Shown here piece by piece: positions 1 to 9,521 of a stretch of DNA of 64,000 nt. The notes below the pieces were generated by a model. It was not told where the DNA came from and made no database searches. It saw only the letters and a list, made by a program, of their open reading frames with translations. Each line of letters begins with the position of its first letter. Within the stretch, counting starts at the first letter, position 1. This DNA is from JAFGBI01 sp964454025 (GTDB lineage: Bacteria; Myxococcota_A; Polyangia; Polyangiales; Polyangiaceae). The position numbers were made by a program, and so were the translations under genes. The stretch spans positions 62,001 to 126,000 of the forward strand of contig CAYVRP010000004.1 in the NCBI GenBank assembly GCA_964454025.1, written 5' to 3'.

Positions 1-258
1 CGGATACGCGAGCCGCTCGTACTGGCGGTAATCGATGGCCGCCACCAGGATCCCGGCGAGCATCCCCACCACGAGCCAGTAGATCTGGGTGACGTAGACG
101 TCGGCGAGCCCGGCCCTTGCCCCCGCGCCGATGTAGGGGCTGGTCGCGCTGTACAGGTTGACCACGCCCATGGTGGCAACGGCGACGAGCCCCGTCATCA
201 GGTACCAGTCGACCTGCACCCCGGAACGAAACGATACCCGGTCACCGCCCCGTGCCAT
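1..258 (-). CDS. rodA: RodA, peptidoglycan glycosyltransferase (SEDS), N-terminal part only
   Basis: The first 86 codons of RodA, the SEDS-family polymerase that builds glycan strands in the elongasome together with PBP2; the rest lies beyond base 1. The visible part has a short basic N-terminus, a first membrane helix ending in the SEDS-typical LYSAT stretch, and a second helix followed by IDYRQYERLAYP, as in RodA/FtsW proteins. The ATG at 258-256 shares its A with the TGA of the upstream PBP2 gene (TGATG), so the two are translationally coupled. Gene order (PBP2 then SEDS, directly after mreBCD) favours RodA over FtsW. The fold, Asp catalytic loop and C-terminus cannot be checked here. Confidence 0.9.
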   Translation of the reverse strand, partial: MARGGDRVSFRSGVQVDWYLMTGLVAVATMGVVNLYSATSPYIGAGARAGLADVYVTQIYWLVVGMLAGILVAAIDYRQYERLAYP

Positions 259-2216
259 CAGAGCTCCTCGTCGTCCGGGTCGTGGCGCGCCGCCGCGCGC
301 GTGGCCTTGAGTCGTTGCCACTCGGCGACGACGCGCATGGCGACCGGAACGGCGTTCTTCCCGCCACCGCCGCCGTGCTCGACGAGCACCACGATCGCGA
401 TCTCGGGCGCCGCCGAGGGCGCGAAGCCCGCGAACCAGGCGTGGTCTCGGTTGAAGTACCAGACCTTGTCTGGATCGACACCGCGGGGCGTCGCCCGGCT
501 CACCTGGGCGGTCCCGGTCTTGCCGGCCATGTCGACCCCGGCGATACGCTCTGCGTAGGCGGTGCCGCTCCGCTCGGAGACGACCCCCGCGAGCGCCTTC
601 ATGACCAGAGCGCGGTGGTCCTGGTCGAGCTCGATCACGCGCCGAACCCGCGGCGGGAACTCCTGCACGACGGTCCCGTCGCTGGTTTCTATGCTCCGGA
701 TCACCTGTGGCTGATAGAGCGTACCGCCGTTGGCGAGGGCGGCGTAGGCGAGCGCCTCCTGCAGGACGGTCACCGTCGAGGCTCCCTGCCCGATGGACGC
801 GAGCAGGGTGTAGCCGCCCATGAACGCCCCCTTGTAGCGGCGGGTGTACCAACTTCGCGTCGGCATCCGGCCCGGCGCCTCGGGGTTGATGCCGATCCCT
901 GTCTTGGTACCGAAGCCGAAGTCACGCCCGATCTTGGCCAGACGATCGATGCCGGTCTTGCCAGGAGCGTTCTGCAACGCCTCACCGAGCGCGTAGAAGT
1001 AGGTGTTGCAGGACTGCACGATGGCCTCGTGGAGGTTGACGTGGCCGTGCACCCCCGTGCAGCGGAAGTAGCGTTTGCCGTACCAGTACCCTCCCCGGCA
1101 GACCACCTGCGTGCGCGAGTCGATCAGGCGATCCCCGAGGCCAGCCAGCGCGCTGAAGGGCTTGTACGTGGAGCCTGGCGGGTAGGCGGCGGAGATCGTC
1201 TTGTCGAGAGTCGGCCGCAGCGGGTCGGCGTACAGCCGCCGGAAGGTTTCGCGCACGGCCCGGGTGCCGCTCCCGCCCGACACGACGTTCGGATCGAAGC
1301 TCGGCTTCGAGTAGGCGGCCAGGAGACGACCCGTCCGGACGTCCACCACCGCGACCGCCCCCGCGAGGTGAACGCGCATCGCGGCATCGACGGCGCGCAT
1401 CAGCTCGATGTCGATGGTGAGCGAGATGTCCCGTCCGGGGACCGGATCCAGCTGCCGGGGCTCGTCCAGGTACTTGGCCTCGATCTCCTCGGGGTTGAGG
1501 TTGGGGCGGCTCAGCCCGCGCACCACCTTCTTCCAGCCGCGCTGGCCCCGCAGGTAGCTCTCCCAGCGCCGCTCCACCCCGATGGCGCCGACGCGATCAC
1601 CGGACCGATACCCGTGGTCGCCGAGGCGAGCCAGGATCTCCGCGTCGACCTCCCGCATGTAGCCGAGCACGTGCGCCCCGAGCTCACCGTGCGGATAGTA
1701 TCGGACGGGCACCGGCGCCACCTCCACCCCCGCGAGCCCCTCGCCGGGCCGCGCCTTGCGGCCGCGCACCTCGTGGGTCTTGAGCGCGGCGACGACGTCG
1801 CGGCTGACGTCAACCTGGAGCAACGTCTGCTGCATCCGCCGGGGACCCTGCCGCGCCTCGCGAATGTACGCCTCCAGCGTCGCGCGGGTTTCGGCGTCGA
1901 GCCCCATCAACTGCACGACCCGCGGCCATGTGCTTTCGAGATCGATGATCCCGGGCGTGACGTAGACGTTGTAGGAGGGACGATTCGCCGCTAGCACCGT
2001 CCCGTTGGCGTCCCGGATGACCCCCCGCGAGGTGGCGAGCGGGACCCGGCGGACGATGTTCATGCGCGCCGCGTGACGGTGGAGCTCTCCCTCGATCACC
2101 TGAAGCTGCACCAGCCGCCCGGTCAGCACCAGGAACGTCGCCAGCACGACGACCACCATCCACCGGTAGCGCCGCCGAAACTCGCCGACGTCGGACCGCT
2201 GAACCAGAAAGTCCAT
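258..2216 (-). CDS. mrdA: Penicillin-binding protein 2, elongasome transpeptidase
   Basis: Class B PBP of 652 residues that cross-links lateral-wall peptidoglycan in the periplasm. There is a cytoplasmic N-terminus, one membrane helix (about 20-38), a pedestal domain, and a transpeptidase domain carrying all three catalytic motifs: S349-T-Y-K352, S402-C-N404 and K566-T-G568. The length is normal for PBP2 (about 600-650). The start chosen is the ATG at 2216 (MDFLVQRSDV), because the frame stays open 192 codons further upstream but there it merely overlaps mreD and is not PBP-like. It lies 11 bases after mreD and is coupled to rodA. Membrane position and operon context make the role in rod-shape elongation very likely. 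Confidence 0.96.
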   Translation of the reverse strand: MDFLVQRSDVGEFRRRYRWMVVVVLATFLVLTGRLVQLQVIEGELHRHAARMNIVRRVPLATSRGVIRDANGTVLAANRPSYNVYVTPGIIDLESTWPRVVQLMGLDAETRATLEAYIREARQGPRRMQQTLLQVDVSRDVVAALKTHEVRGRKARPGEGLAGVEVAPVPVRYYPHGELGAHVLGYMREVDAEILARLGDHGYRSGDRVGAIGVERRWESYLRGQRGWKKVVRGLSRPNLNPEEIEAKYLDEPRQLDPVPGRDISLTIDIELMRAVDAAMRVHLAGAVAVVDVRTGRLLAAYSKPSFDPNVVSGGSGTRAVRETFRRLYADPLRPTLDKTISAAYPPGSTYKPFSALAGLGDRLIDSRTQVVCRGGYWYGKRYFRCTGVHGHVNLHEAIVQSCNTYFYALGEALQNAPGKTGIDRLAKIGRDFGFGTKTGIGINPEAPGRMPTRSWYTRRYKGAFMGGYTLLASIGQGASTVTVLQEALAYAALANGGTLYQPQVIRSIETSDGTVVQEFPPRVRRVIELDQDHRALVMKALAGVVSERSGTAYAERIAGVDMAGKTGTAQVSRATPRGVDPDKVWYFNRDHAWFAGFAPSAAPEIAIVVLVEHGGGGGKNAVPVAMRVVAEWQRLKATRAAARHDPDDEEL

Positions 2217-2227
2217 GCCGCGCCTGC

Positions 2228-2785
2228 CTAGCTCCGCGCCTCCATGGCCCCCCGCGCCGGGGCGACGCCGCCCTGGTGCAGGCGCTGCACCCAGCGGAAC
2301 ACGATCGGCGCGAAGAGGGCCGTGGAGAGCGCCCGCGGCAAGAGCACAGTGGACATCTCCAGCGGGCGGCGCGTGTCGGACCCGAAGACGGCCAGCAGCA
2401 CCAGCACTAGCAGCCCTTCCATCAGCGCGAAGGCGAACGCCAGGGACATGCGGGGCAGCAGCGTCTGCGCCGTCAGACGAACGCCCGCCATCCGCGCCAT
2501 CCACCAGACCGCGACGTAGGTGAAGGCAAAGAGCCCGATGGGGGCGGAGGCCAGCACGTCCAGCGCGTATCCGAGGCAGAACGCCAGCACGGCGCCGCGC
2601 GCCAGGCTCGGCTCCTGAACCCCGAGGAAAACCACCAGCGGCAGCACGAGATTCGGCGTGGCGCCGTGCAGGTACGGCAGCGCTGCGGGGGGCAAGACGC
2701 CGTCTAGGGCCGAGAAGAGCCGGAAGGCGTTCGCCTGCGCGAGCATCAGGAACACCCCGAAGGCCATGAGGGCAAGGTTCCTCAT
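2228..2785 (-). CDS. mreD: Rod shape-determining membrane protein MreD
   Basis: An integral inner-membrane protein of 185 residues, the usual size for MreD. About five or six hydrophobic segments are visible, with family-typical features such as the PNLVLPLVVFLG stretch near residue 45 and the LGYALDVLASAPIG stretch near 75. MreD links MreB/MreC to the peptidoglycan synthases in the elongasome. The gene starts with ATG 7 bases after the mreC stop and ends 11 bases before mrdA, so it sits inside one transcription unit. The C-terminal 20 residues are basic and cytoplasmic by prediction. No unusual features. Confidence 0.94.
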   Translation of the reverse strand: MRNLALMAFGVFLMLAQANAFRLFSALDGVLPPAALPYLHGATPNLVLPLVVFLGVQEPSLARGAVLAFCLGYALDVLASAPIGLFAFTYVAVWWMARMAGVRLTAQTLLPRMSLAFAFALMEGLLVLVLLAVFGSDTRRPLEMSTVLLPRALSTALFAPIVFRWVQRLHQGGVAPARGAMEARS

Positions 2786-2792
2786 CTCCCAC

Positions 2793-3662
2793 CTAGCGGG
2801 CCCCCCGCCCGCGCTCGTGCGTAGCGGTGCACCCCTTCGTGTCCGTGAGCACGATGAGCACCTCCTCGAGGCGCGAGTAGTCGACCGTCGGCTCGGCCTC
2901 GACCTCCTGGTAGATGCCGACCTCGCGCCGGGCCACCCGCGTCACGCGGGCCACCGGGAGCCCCTTCGGGAACCGGCATCCGACGCCGCTCGTCAGCAGC
3001 AGGTCGCCGACGTCCACCTCGTCAGTCCGCTGGACGTACTCGACGCGCACCTCGTAGCGCTTCCGGTTGCCGGTGCCACGGACGAAGCCGCGCGCGCCGG
3101 TGCGCTCGACCACGACGTCCACCCCGAAGCCGCTGTCCACGGTGAGCTGCACGTCCACCTTGTCGCCCGCGACCCGAAGCACCGTGCCCACCGTCCCGTC
3201 GAGCGTCACCACCGGCATGTTCTCGCGCAGTCCGGTCGCAGGGCTGTCCAGAACCACGTGCGCCACCCGGAAGTACTCGGTGGTGTCCTTGGCGACCACC
3301 ACCGCGCTCACCGTCTCCTCCGGGATCACCTCACGGAGCCCGAGGAGACGCCGGAGCCGCCGATTCTCGGCCTCCGCCGACTCGAGCTCCCGCGCCCGCG
3401 CCCGCAGGCGGGCGTTCTCGAAGACCAAGCGGTTGTTGTCCTCCTTCACGTCGAGCAGATACACGTATCCGGACACGACGCGCGAGACGGCGCGCGCGAG
3501 CACCGCAGCCACGTACTCGAGCGGCGCGGCGACCGTCATCAGGGCGCGATCGACCGAGTTCATGTCCTCCGGTCGGCGCACGCTTGCCCGAAGGAAGAAG
3601 AAGGGCACCGCCAGCAACAACACCACGATGGCGATGTCACGGTAGCGCTTGAAGGACCCCAC
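2793..3662 (-). CDS. mreC: Cell shape-determining protein MreC
   Basis: A bitopic periplasmic scaffold protein of 289 residues. Residues 1-10 are cytoplasmic, about 11-25 form a membrane anchor, and about 75-108 form a Leu/Arg/Glu-rich coiled coil for dimerisation. They are followed by the beta-barrel domains of MreC, including the family-typical LTSGVGCRFPKGLPVARVT segment. MreC binds PBP2 and stimulates the elongasome. The start is GTG at 3662; the first residues (GSFKRYRD) are the usual short basic leader. The gene follows mreB by 18 bases. The C-terminal Cys (KGCTATHERG) is unusual but lies in a tail of no known role. Confidence 0.95.
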   Translation of the reverse strand: MGSFKRYRDIAIVVLLLAVPFFFLRASVRRPEDMNSVDRALMTVAAPLEYVAAVLARAVSRVVSGYVYLLDVKEDNNRLVFENARLRARARELESAEAENRRLRRLLGLREVIPEETVSAVVVAKDTTEYFRVAHVVLDSPATGLRENMPVVTLDGTVGTVLRVAGDKVDVQLTVDSGFGVDVVVERTGARGFVRGTGNRKRYEVRVEYVQRTDEVDVGDLLLTSGVGCRFPKGLPVARVTRVARREVGIYQEVEAEPTVDYSRLEEVLIVLTDTKGCTATHERGRGAR

Positions 3663-3680
3663 GCTCGGCCCCTCCGTCCA

Positions 3681-4715
<1,035 letters not shown>

Positions 4716-4918
4716 CGGAGTCTGTCGGCGTTCCTGCGAGCGGACGGGGCGCGGCAACTCCCGAACAGGAGCCCCGAAGGTGGCGACCGGAGGGGCGATC
4801 GCCTCTCGGGCCGGTTCCTAGCACGCGCCGCGCGCGCCATGCAATCGGCCGGGAGAGTGACCCCTGTTCGTACGTGCAGCCGCAGTCCGGCAGAAGTCCG
4901 GCCCTCCGTACGGGGCGC

Positions 4919-5869
4919 TCACTCCTCGTCCCAATCGTCCCAGTCCCGCTTCTTCTCGCGACCGCGCTTGGGACGCATCACCTCGCCCTCGGTGCCGGCG
5001 CCTCCGCGCTTCTTCTTCTTTTCCGGCCGGTCACCGCGGCGCCTCCCCTCGGTCTTGCCCGAGTCGAGGAACGGCGGCGCCACCGAGGGCGGAACCGTCG
5101 GCAACGGGGGCCGCAGCGCGAGCAACCCCGGTTCGCGCTTGGGTCGGGGCTCCCGATCCGCCCGCTCGGAGCGCTCCGGCTTCTCGCCCCGGGGATGCGC
5201 CAGGTTCACCATCAGGCGCCGACCCCGGAGATCCGCGTCGCGCAGCGCCAGGATGGCCTCATTGGCGGCCTCGGCGGTCGCCATCGTCACGAAGCCGAAC
5301 CCCCGCGGTCGTCCATCGGGCGCGGAAGGAAGGTGCACGCGCACGGGACGCCCCGCTCCCCTGGCCTCGAAGAGTGCCTCGACGTCCGCGACCGCGCAGT
5401 CGTACGGCAGGTTGCCGACGTAGAGCGTCCGGTCCGCCCCGCGGTCGCCGCCAGGTCCGGACCCGATGCGCTCGCCGGAATACCCTCGCCCCAGCCCGTC
5501 GCCCCGCTCCGCACCACGCCCCTCACCGCGTTCGGCACCGCGCACGAACCCGTCACCGCGCGAGTCCCCGCGATCCTGCCCACGCGAGGGGCCGTCTCGC
5601 CGTGGCGCTTCCGCTTGGAAGGTTCGAACGGAGATCGAGCGGCCCGCCTGCAGCGACCCGTCGAGGGCGCGCCGAGCCTGGGCGGCCTGTTCCGCCGTGC
5701 CGAGCGTCACGAAGCCGAAGCCTCGCGGTCGCCCCGTCATTCGATCGCGGGGCAGACTCACGTCCGTGACGGTGCCGCCCGTCGCCTCGAAGATCTGTCG
5801 GAGCACGTCCTCGGTGACAGCATCCGGCAAGCCGGCCACGAAGAGCTTCCGTTCATCCTCGTTCGCCAT
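4919..5869 (-). CDS. RNA-binding protein with two RRM domains, RGG-like linker and acidic tail
   Basis: A 316-residue protein with two RNA recognition motifs. RRM1 (about 8-86) has RNP2 LFVAGL and RNP1 RGFGFVTL. RRM2 (about 146-225) has RNP2 LYVGNL and RNP1 RGFGFVTM. They are joined by about 55 residues rich in Arg, Gly, Asp and Glu, like an RGG spacer. The C-terminal 90 residues are Pro/Lys/Arg-rich and end in an acidic aromatic tail, DWDDWDEE. Bacterial RRM proteins usually have one domain and are often cold-induced; two plus a disordered linker is hnRNP-like. The function is probably binding mRNA or chaperoning RNA, inferred from domains only. A possible promoter lies about 75 bases upstream. 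Confidence 0.85.
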   Translation of the reverse strand: MANEDERKLFVAGLPDAVTEDVLRQIFEATGGTVTDVSLPRDRMTGRPRGFGFVTLGTAEQAAQARRALDGSLQAGRSISVRTFQAEAPRRDGPSRGQDRGDSRGDGFVRGAERGEGRGAERGDGLGRGYSGERIGSGPGGDRGADRTLYVGNLPYDCAVADVEALFEARGAGRPVRVHLPSAPDGRPRGFGFVTMATAEAANEAILALRDADLRGRRLMVNLAHPRGEKPERSERADREPRPKREPGLLALRPPLPTVPPSVAPPFLDSGKTEGRRRGDRPEKKKKRGGAGTEGEVMRPKRGREKKRDWDDWDEE

Positions 5870-5944
5870 CGCTGCGAGACAATCCTCATAATTTGCCGCG
5901 AAGACCCACGCCCCGCGACCATCGGATCATCGAAGCCGGAATCC

Positions 5945-5972
5945 ACGATACGTGGCGCAAGAACGCCGTCAA
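5945..5972 (-). promoter_or_regulatory. Possible sigma70-type promoter for the tandem-RRM gene
   Basis: Read on the minus strand, TTGACG (5972-5967, 5 of 6 matches to the -35 consensus) and TATCGT (5950-5945, 4 of 6) are separated by 16 bases. Transcription would start near 5938, giving a leader of about 70 bases before the ATG at 5869. The -35 hexamer is one arm of a perfect 6-bp inverted repeat (5967-5972 with 5980-5985, 7 bases between), which could be an operator. Sequence match only. Confidence 0.4.
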
Positions 5973-6164
5973 GTCACCTTTGACGGCCCCGCTCCGGCCC
6001 CGCGGCGCTCCTCCGCGGACACGCCGGGGGGCGCACGGCGGGACCGCGAGGCGGCGCTCGAGGGACGCCGGCGGTCCGGAGCGTGCGGCCCTGCGCCAGC
6101 CTCGACGCCGCCCGCCGCGCTTCCCTGGGCGAGCGGCCCGTGTATCCTGCGCCGCGTTCGCCCG

Positions 6165-7091
6165 ATGAAGACCCGGGTCCTCGTCAATCCGCGGGCCGGA
6201 AGCGGCGCCGCGACGGCGGCCGTGCCGGTCGTGGAGCGGGTCCTCCGCGAGCGCGGAGACGCCTTCGACGTCGCGCGAACGCGCGGTCCCGGCGACGCCG
6301 CGCGCATCGTCCGGGAGGCGCGCGACGACCATGTCGACTGCGTGGTGGTCGTCGGCGGTGACGGCACCCTCAACGAGGCCTGCCAGGGCTTTCTCGACGA
6401 GGCGGGAACGGTCGTCCCCGGACCCGACCTGGCCGTCGTGCCCGCGGGCACGGGCGCCGACTTCGTGAGGACGTTCGAAATCGGCCCCGGGGCAACGGCG
6501 GCCATCGCGCGGATCCTCGCCTCGTCGGGACGTCGCGTCGACCTCGGTGTCGCCGAGTTCGAGGGCCATGACGGCGCGCCGGTGCGCCGGGCCTTCGTCA
6601 ACATTCTGAGCTTCGGCCTCGGTGGGCTGACCGATCGCATCGTCACCCGCAGTCCCAAGTGGATGGGGGGGCGGTTGGCCTTCTTCTCGGGTGCTCTACG
6701 CGCTCTCGTGGCGTACGAGAACCAGCCCGTCCTCGTCACCGTGGATGGGCGCCCCTGCCTCGAGGCACCCATCCTCAACGTGGCCGTGGCCAACGGGCGG
6801 TATTTCGGGGCCGGGATGAAGATCGCGCCCGAGGCGGACCCGAGCGACGGCCTGTTCGACGTGGTGGCGCTCCACGACTTGACCCGCGCTCAGGGGCTCG
6901 GCCTCGCCTACAAGATCTACCGCGGGACACACCCCGGCTCGCCGGGCGTTCGGGTGGCCAGGGGTCGCGAGGTGCGCGCGGTGCCGATCCGCGCCGGCCT
7001 GGAGGTCCTGATCGATCTCGACGGCGAAACGCCGGGCCGGCTCCCCTTGACGACCCGTGTGGAGCCAGGGGCGCTGACTTTCCGGATCTGA
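6165..7091 (+). CDS. Diacylglycerol/sphingosine kinase-family lipid kinase (DagK/YegS-like)
   Basis: A 308-residue protein of the soluble lipid-kinase family that phosphorylates diacylglycerol or related lipids with ATP. The nucleotide-binding motif GGDGTLNE (64-71) and the second glycine loop PAGTGADF (93-100) are present; most relatives have GTGNDF in the latter. The beta-sandwich half contains NVAVANGRYFGAGMKIAPEA, the substrate-side region. I start at the ATG at 6165 (MKTRVLVNPRAGSG), where family similarity begins; the 71 upstream in-frame codons do not look coding. It converges on lgt, so it appears to be monocistronic. The exact lipid substrate cannot be read from the sequence. Confidence 0.88.
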   Translation: MKTRVLVNPRAGSGAATAAVPVVERVLRERGDAFDVARTRGPGDAARIVREARDDHVDCVVVVGGDGTLNEACQGFLDEAGTVVPGPDLAVVPAGTGADFVRTFEIGPGATAAIARILASSGRRVDLGVAEFEGHDGAPVRRAFVNILSFGLGGLTDRIVTRSPKWMGGRLAFFSGALRALVAYENQPVLVTVDGRPCLEAPILNVAVANGRYFGAGMKIAPEADPSDGLFDVVALHDLTRAQGLGLAYKIYRGTHPGSPGVRVARGREVRAVPIRAGLEVLIDLDGETPGRLPLTTRVEPGALTFRI

Positions 7092-7162
7092 GGGGCGCGT
7101 GCCCCCCCTGGCTCCCCGGACCGAGACGCCGCCGAACCGGGTCCCGCGGGACGCGCACCGGG

Positions 7163-8086
7163 TCAACCGCGGGTGGCACGCGCCGCTCGACGGGCGGCCC
7201 GCCGCGCCGACGGAGAGCCCCGCGACGGCGCCTGACCGACGCCGCGGAGCGACGGCCGGCCCAAGACGACAGCCCCCTGCCCCGCCGCCGAGGTCGCCGA
7301 CCGCTGCGCGACCCTGACGAAGCCGATCCCCACCGCGAGGAGCGCGATGCAGCACCACTGCGCCGGGGTGAGCCCCTGGTAACGGGCGTCTCTGACGCGC
7401 AAGAAATCCAGGGCGAACCGGATCGGCGCATAGTAGAGCGCCATGGTCGCGATATAGAATCCGCGGGGACGCGGCCGCCCCCGCAGCCAGAGGAAGCCGA
7501 GGGCGAGCGGGACCGTGAGGACCAACTCGTAGAGCCCCAGGTCGAAGCGCCCTCCGCTCGGGAACTGCACGGCGAACCAGGCGTCGCTCTCGAGCCCCGG
7601 GTGGTCGTGCGCGACGGAGCACCCCGCCCGCCCGAAGGCCCAGCCGACGGGCAACGCGCTCGCCACGACGTCAGCGTAGGGGAGCACACGCTCGCCAGTG
7701 CGGGCACGCCACATCAAGGCGCCCACCACCCCCCCGATGAAGCCGCCGAAGCTGGAGAGTCCCTCCCATAGCCGGAGCAGCACCAACGGATCCTCGAGCA
7801 GCTCTCCCGGACGGTAGAAGACGACCTCGAGGACGTGGGCGGCGAGGAACCCCACCCCGACGCCCCAGGTGATGAACGACGTCATGGCGGGCTCGCTCAA
7901 CCCGACGCGACGCGCCTGCCGGATCGCCAGCCAGGCCCCGACGTAGCCGCCCGTCGCCACGAGCACTCCGAACGGCTGGATGGCGATCGGCACCGAGGGC
8001 CACCCGTCGCCGAGCGCCCCCGCCGGCACGAGCGTGAGCACCAGGCGCTCGGTCGGGATGTAGGGGATCAGCGGGGCAGCGAGCAC
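7163..8086 (-). CDS. lgt: Prolipoprotein diacylglyceryl transferase
   Basis: An inner-membrane enzyme that moves diacylglyceryl from phosphatidylglycerol to the lipobox cysteine, the first step of lipoprotein maturation. About seven hydrophobic segments are visible. The Lgt signature is present as GRAGCSVAHDHPG, and the essential His and Arg region falls where expected. With a GTG start at 8086 the protein has 307 residues, close to the family norm; GTG at 8134 is an alternative. About 30 C-terminal residues form an Arg/Ala/Ser-rich extension. It is the last gene of a chained unit that itself encodes lipoproteins, and the window is rich in lipobox proteins that would be its substrates. Confidence 0.9.
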   Translation of the reverse strand: MLAAPLIPYIPTERLVLTLVPAGALGDGWPSVPIAIQPFGVLVATGGYVGAWLAIRQARRVGLSEPAMTSFITWGVGVGFLAAHVLEVVFYRPGELLEDPLVLLRLWEGLSSFGGFIGGVVGALMWRARTGERVLPYADVVASALPVGWAFGRAGCSVAHDHPGLESDAWFAVQFPSGGRFDLGLYELVLTVPLALGFLWLRGRPRPRGFYIATMALYYAPIRFALDFLRVRDARYQGLTPAQWCCIALLAVGIGFVRVAQRSATSAAGQGAVVLGRPSLRGVGQAPSRGSPSARRAARRAARATRG

Positions 8087-8151
8087 GGCCCCCGCTCTAG
8101 CACGGCCCCGCTCGAGCACCAGCGCCGTACCCACGACCGCGCAGCGCCCGT

Positions 8152-9114
8152 TCAGCCGAGCGGGATGATGGGCTCCACCACCAAGCGGTCCTCCTCGTCG
8201 CTGGACACGGCCGCGATCATCGCCACCCGCACCCCGTCGCAAACCCGCACCAGCACCGACGGGCTGGTGGCGGGCGCGGCGCACCGCGCGGCCGGCACGA
8301 CCGGCTCGAGAGCGTTCTCGACGACCTGCAGAGACACCGCAATCGCATCGAGGCGCGCCAGCGCATCACCAGGCGGGACGGGCCTGACGGTCACCGCCTC
8401 CGCGACGCGGTTCCACAGCTCGAGTCCCGTGAGCTGCGCCCCCGCGACGCGCCCCCGCTCGAGCTCGATCACCACCTCGAGCGGCGCGCGGCGCGCCGAG
8501 AGCTCGCTCGCCTCGGGCACCGCGAACTCGAGCGTGAGCTCCTTGACGCAGCGCCCGCCCGCGCAGCGGGCCATGGGCGGCGAGATCCGCCACCGGTGCA
8601 ACAACTCCGAGTCGAGCGCCGAGGTCGGCTGCCCCCAGGTCCGGATCCCGGCGAGCAGCCGCGCGTACCGGGAGACTTCCTCCAGCACCGTGCGCCGACC
8701 GAGGGCGGCCGCATCGAGCGCCGCCGCGATTTCTCGGGCGCGGCGCTCGAAGCGGGCCTCTCGCTCCCGCGCATAGGCGGCGGCGAGCTCGAGCTCTCGG
8801 ATCCGGCGCGCCGCCTCGACGTGGTGCGGTCCGGCGGGGAGGGCCGCGAGGTACGCACGGAGCAGCGGCAACCGATCGAAGGAGCGCGCCCAGTAGCGCT
8901 CCTCCTCCACGCGGAACCACCGCTCGACCTCGGCCGTCCAGGCGCCGTCGGGGTAGTCGCGCACGTACGCGTCGGCCGCGGCGAGGCGCTCCTCGAGCGT
9001 CGGAGCCGCCCGCACCGCGCGGTAGGTCGCGTACTCGGCGGGCGAGGCGGCGATCCGCCGCAGCCCCGCGCACCCGGCCAGCGCGACCCCGCGCAGCAGC
9101 GCCACCCGCCTCAT
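8152..9114 (-). CDS. Putative lipoprotein of unknown function
   Basis: A 320-residue protein that I do not recognise. The N-terminus MRRVALLRGVALAGC is a short lipoprotein signal with the lipobox Cys at residue 15. The first half (about 30-160) is helical and Arg/Glu/Ala-rich, with a repeat-like character (ERLAAADAYVRDYPDG, LPLLRAYLAALPAG), possibly TPR-like. The second half is more beta-like. It starts with ATG overlapping the stop of the preceding Cys-rich gene (ATGA), which implies co-translation, and it lies just upstream of lgt. An envelope location is likely; the function is unknown. Confidence 0.7.
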   Translation of the reverse strand: MRRVALLRGVALAGCAGLRRIAASPAEYATYRAVRAAPTLEERLAAADAYVRDYPDGAWTAEVERWFRVEEERYWARSFDRLPLLRAYLAALPAGPHHVEAARRIRELELAAAYAREREARFERRAREIAAALDAAALGRRTVLEEVSRYARLLAGIRTWGQPTSALDSELLHRWRISPPMARCAGGRCVKELTLEFAVPEASELSARRAPLEVVIELERGRVAGAQLTGLELWNRVAEAVTVRPVPPGDALARLDAIAVSLQVVENALEPVVPAARCAAPATSPSVLVRVCDGVRVAMIAAVSSDEEDRLVVEPIIPLG

Positions 9115-9521
9115 GGCGACCCCCCGCGGGGCGGGCAGAAATCGCACTCCGACGGCTTCCTCGGCGCCGCCTCGTCGACGAAGGTCCGGAACGTCCGGCA
9201 GCTCGCGGCCTCGAGCGCCCGCAAGCAGACCTCTCCGTCGTGCACGAGGGGTACGCACCCCGCCTCGAACTCCGCCGGGAGGGGCTCGGCGGGGACGCAC
9301 GCCTCGCGACAGGGGAGCGTCTGCACCGCGCAGCGGGTGCACTGCTCGCACTGGATCGCGCGCACCCGCTGGAAGAAAACGACGGGATCGAGCTCGTCCG
9401 CCGCCTGCCCGCAGCCCCCGACGTCCCCGGGCACCGCGGCAAGCCCACCGAGGACGGCGAGCCCGATGGCGAGGACGCGAAGCTCGATCCATCGCGCGCG
9501 GGGCCGCGCCTCCCCTTTCAT
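9111..9521 (-). CDS. Cys-rich secreted or membrane-anchored protein, unknown function
   Basis: A 136-residue protein with a basic N-terminus, a hydrophobic segment (about 12-30) and a following Gly-Cys-Gly, so it is either secreted or a lipoprotein. The mature part has 11 cysteines, several in close pairs (CEQC, CDFC), a pattern expected for a disulfide-bonded periplasmic or surface protein. The ATG at 9521 overlaps the stop of the gene before it (ATGA), and its own stop overlaps the ATG of the next gene (ATGA), so three genes are chained. I know no family for it. The odd Cys count (11) fits one lipidated Cys plus five disulfides, which is inference. Confidence 0.7.
   Translation of the reverse strand: MKGEARPRARWIELRVLAIGLAVLGGLAAVPGDVGGCGQAADELDPVVFFQRVRAIQCEQCTRCAVQTLPCREACVPAEPLPAEFEAGCVPLVHDGEVCLRALEAASCRTFRTFVDEAAPRKPSECDFCPPRGGSP

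Noticed and set aside
2217..2792. A 192-codon N-terminal extension of PBP2 in frame
   Set aside because: It overlaps mreD completely, is Arg/Gly/Ala-rich without PBP similarity, and the ATG at 2216 gives a normal N-terminus.
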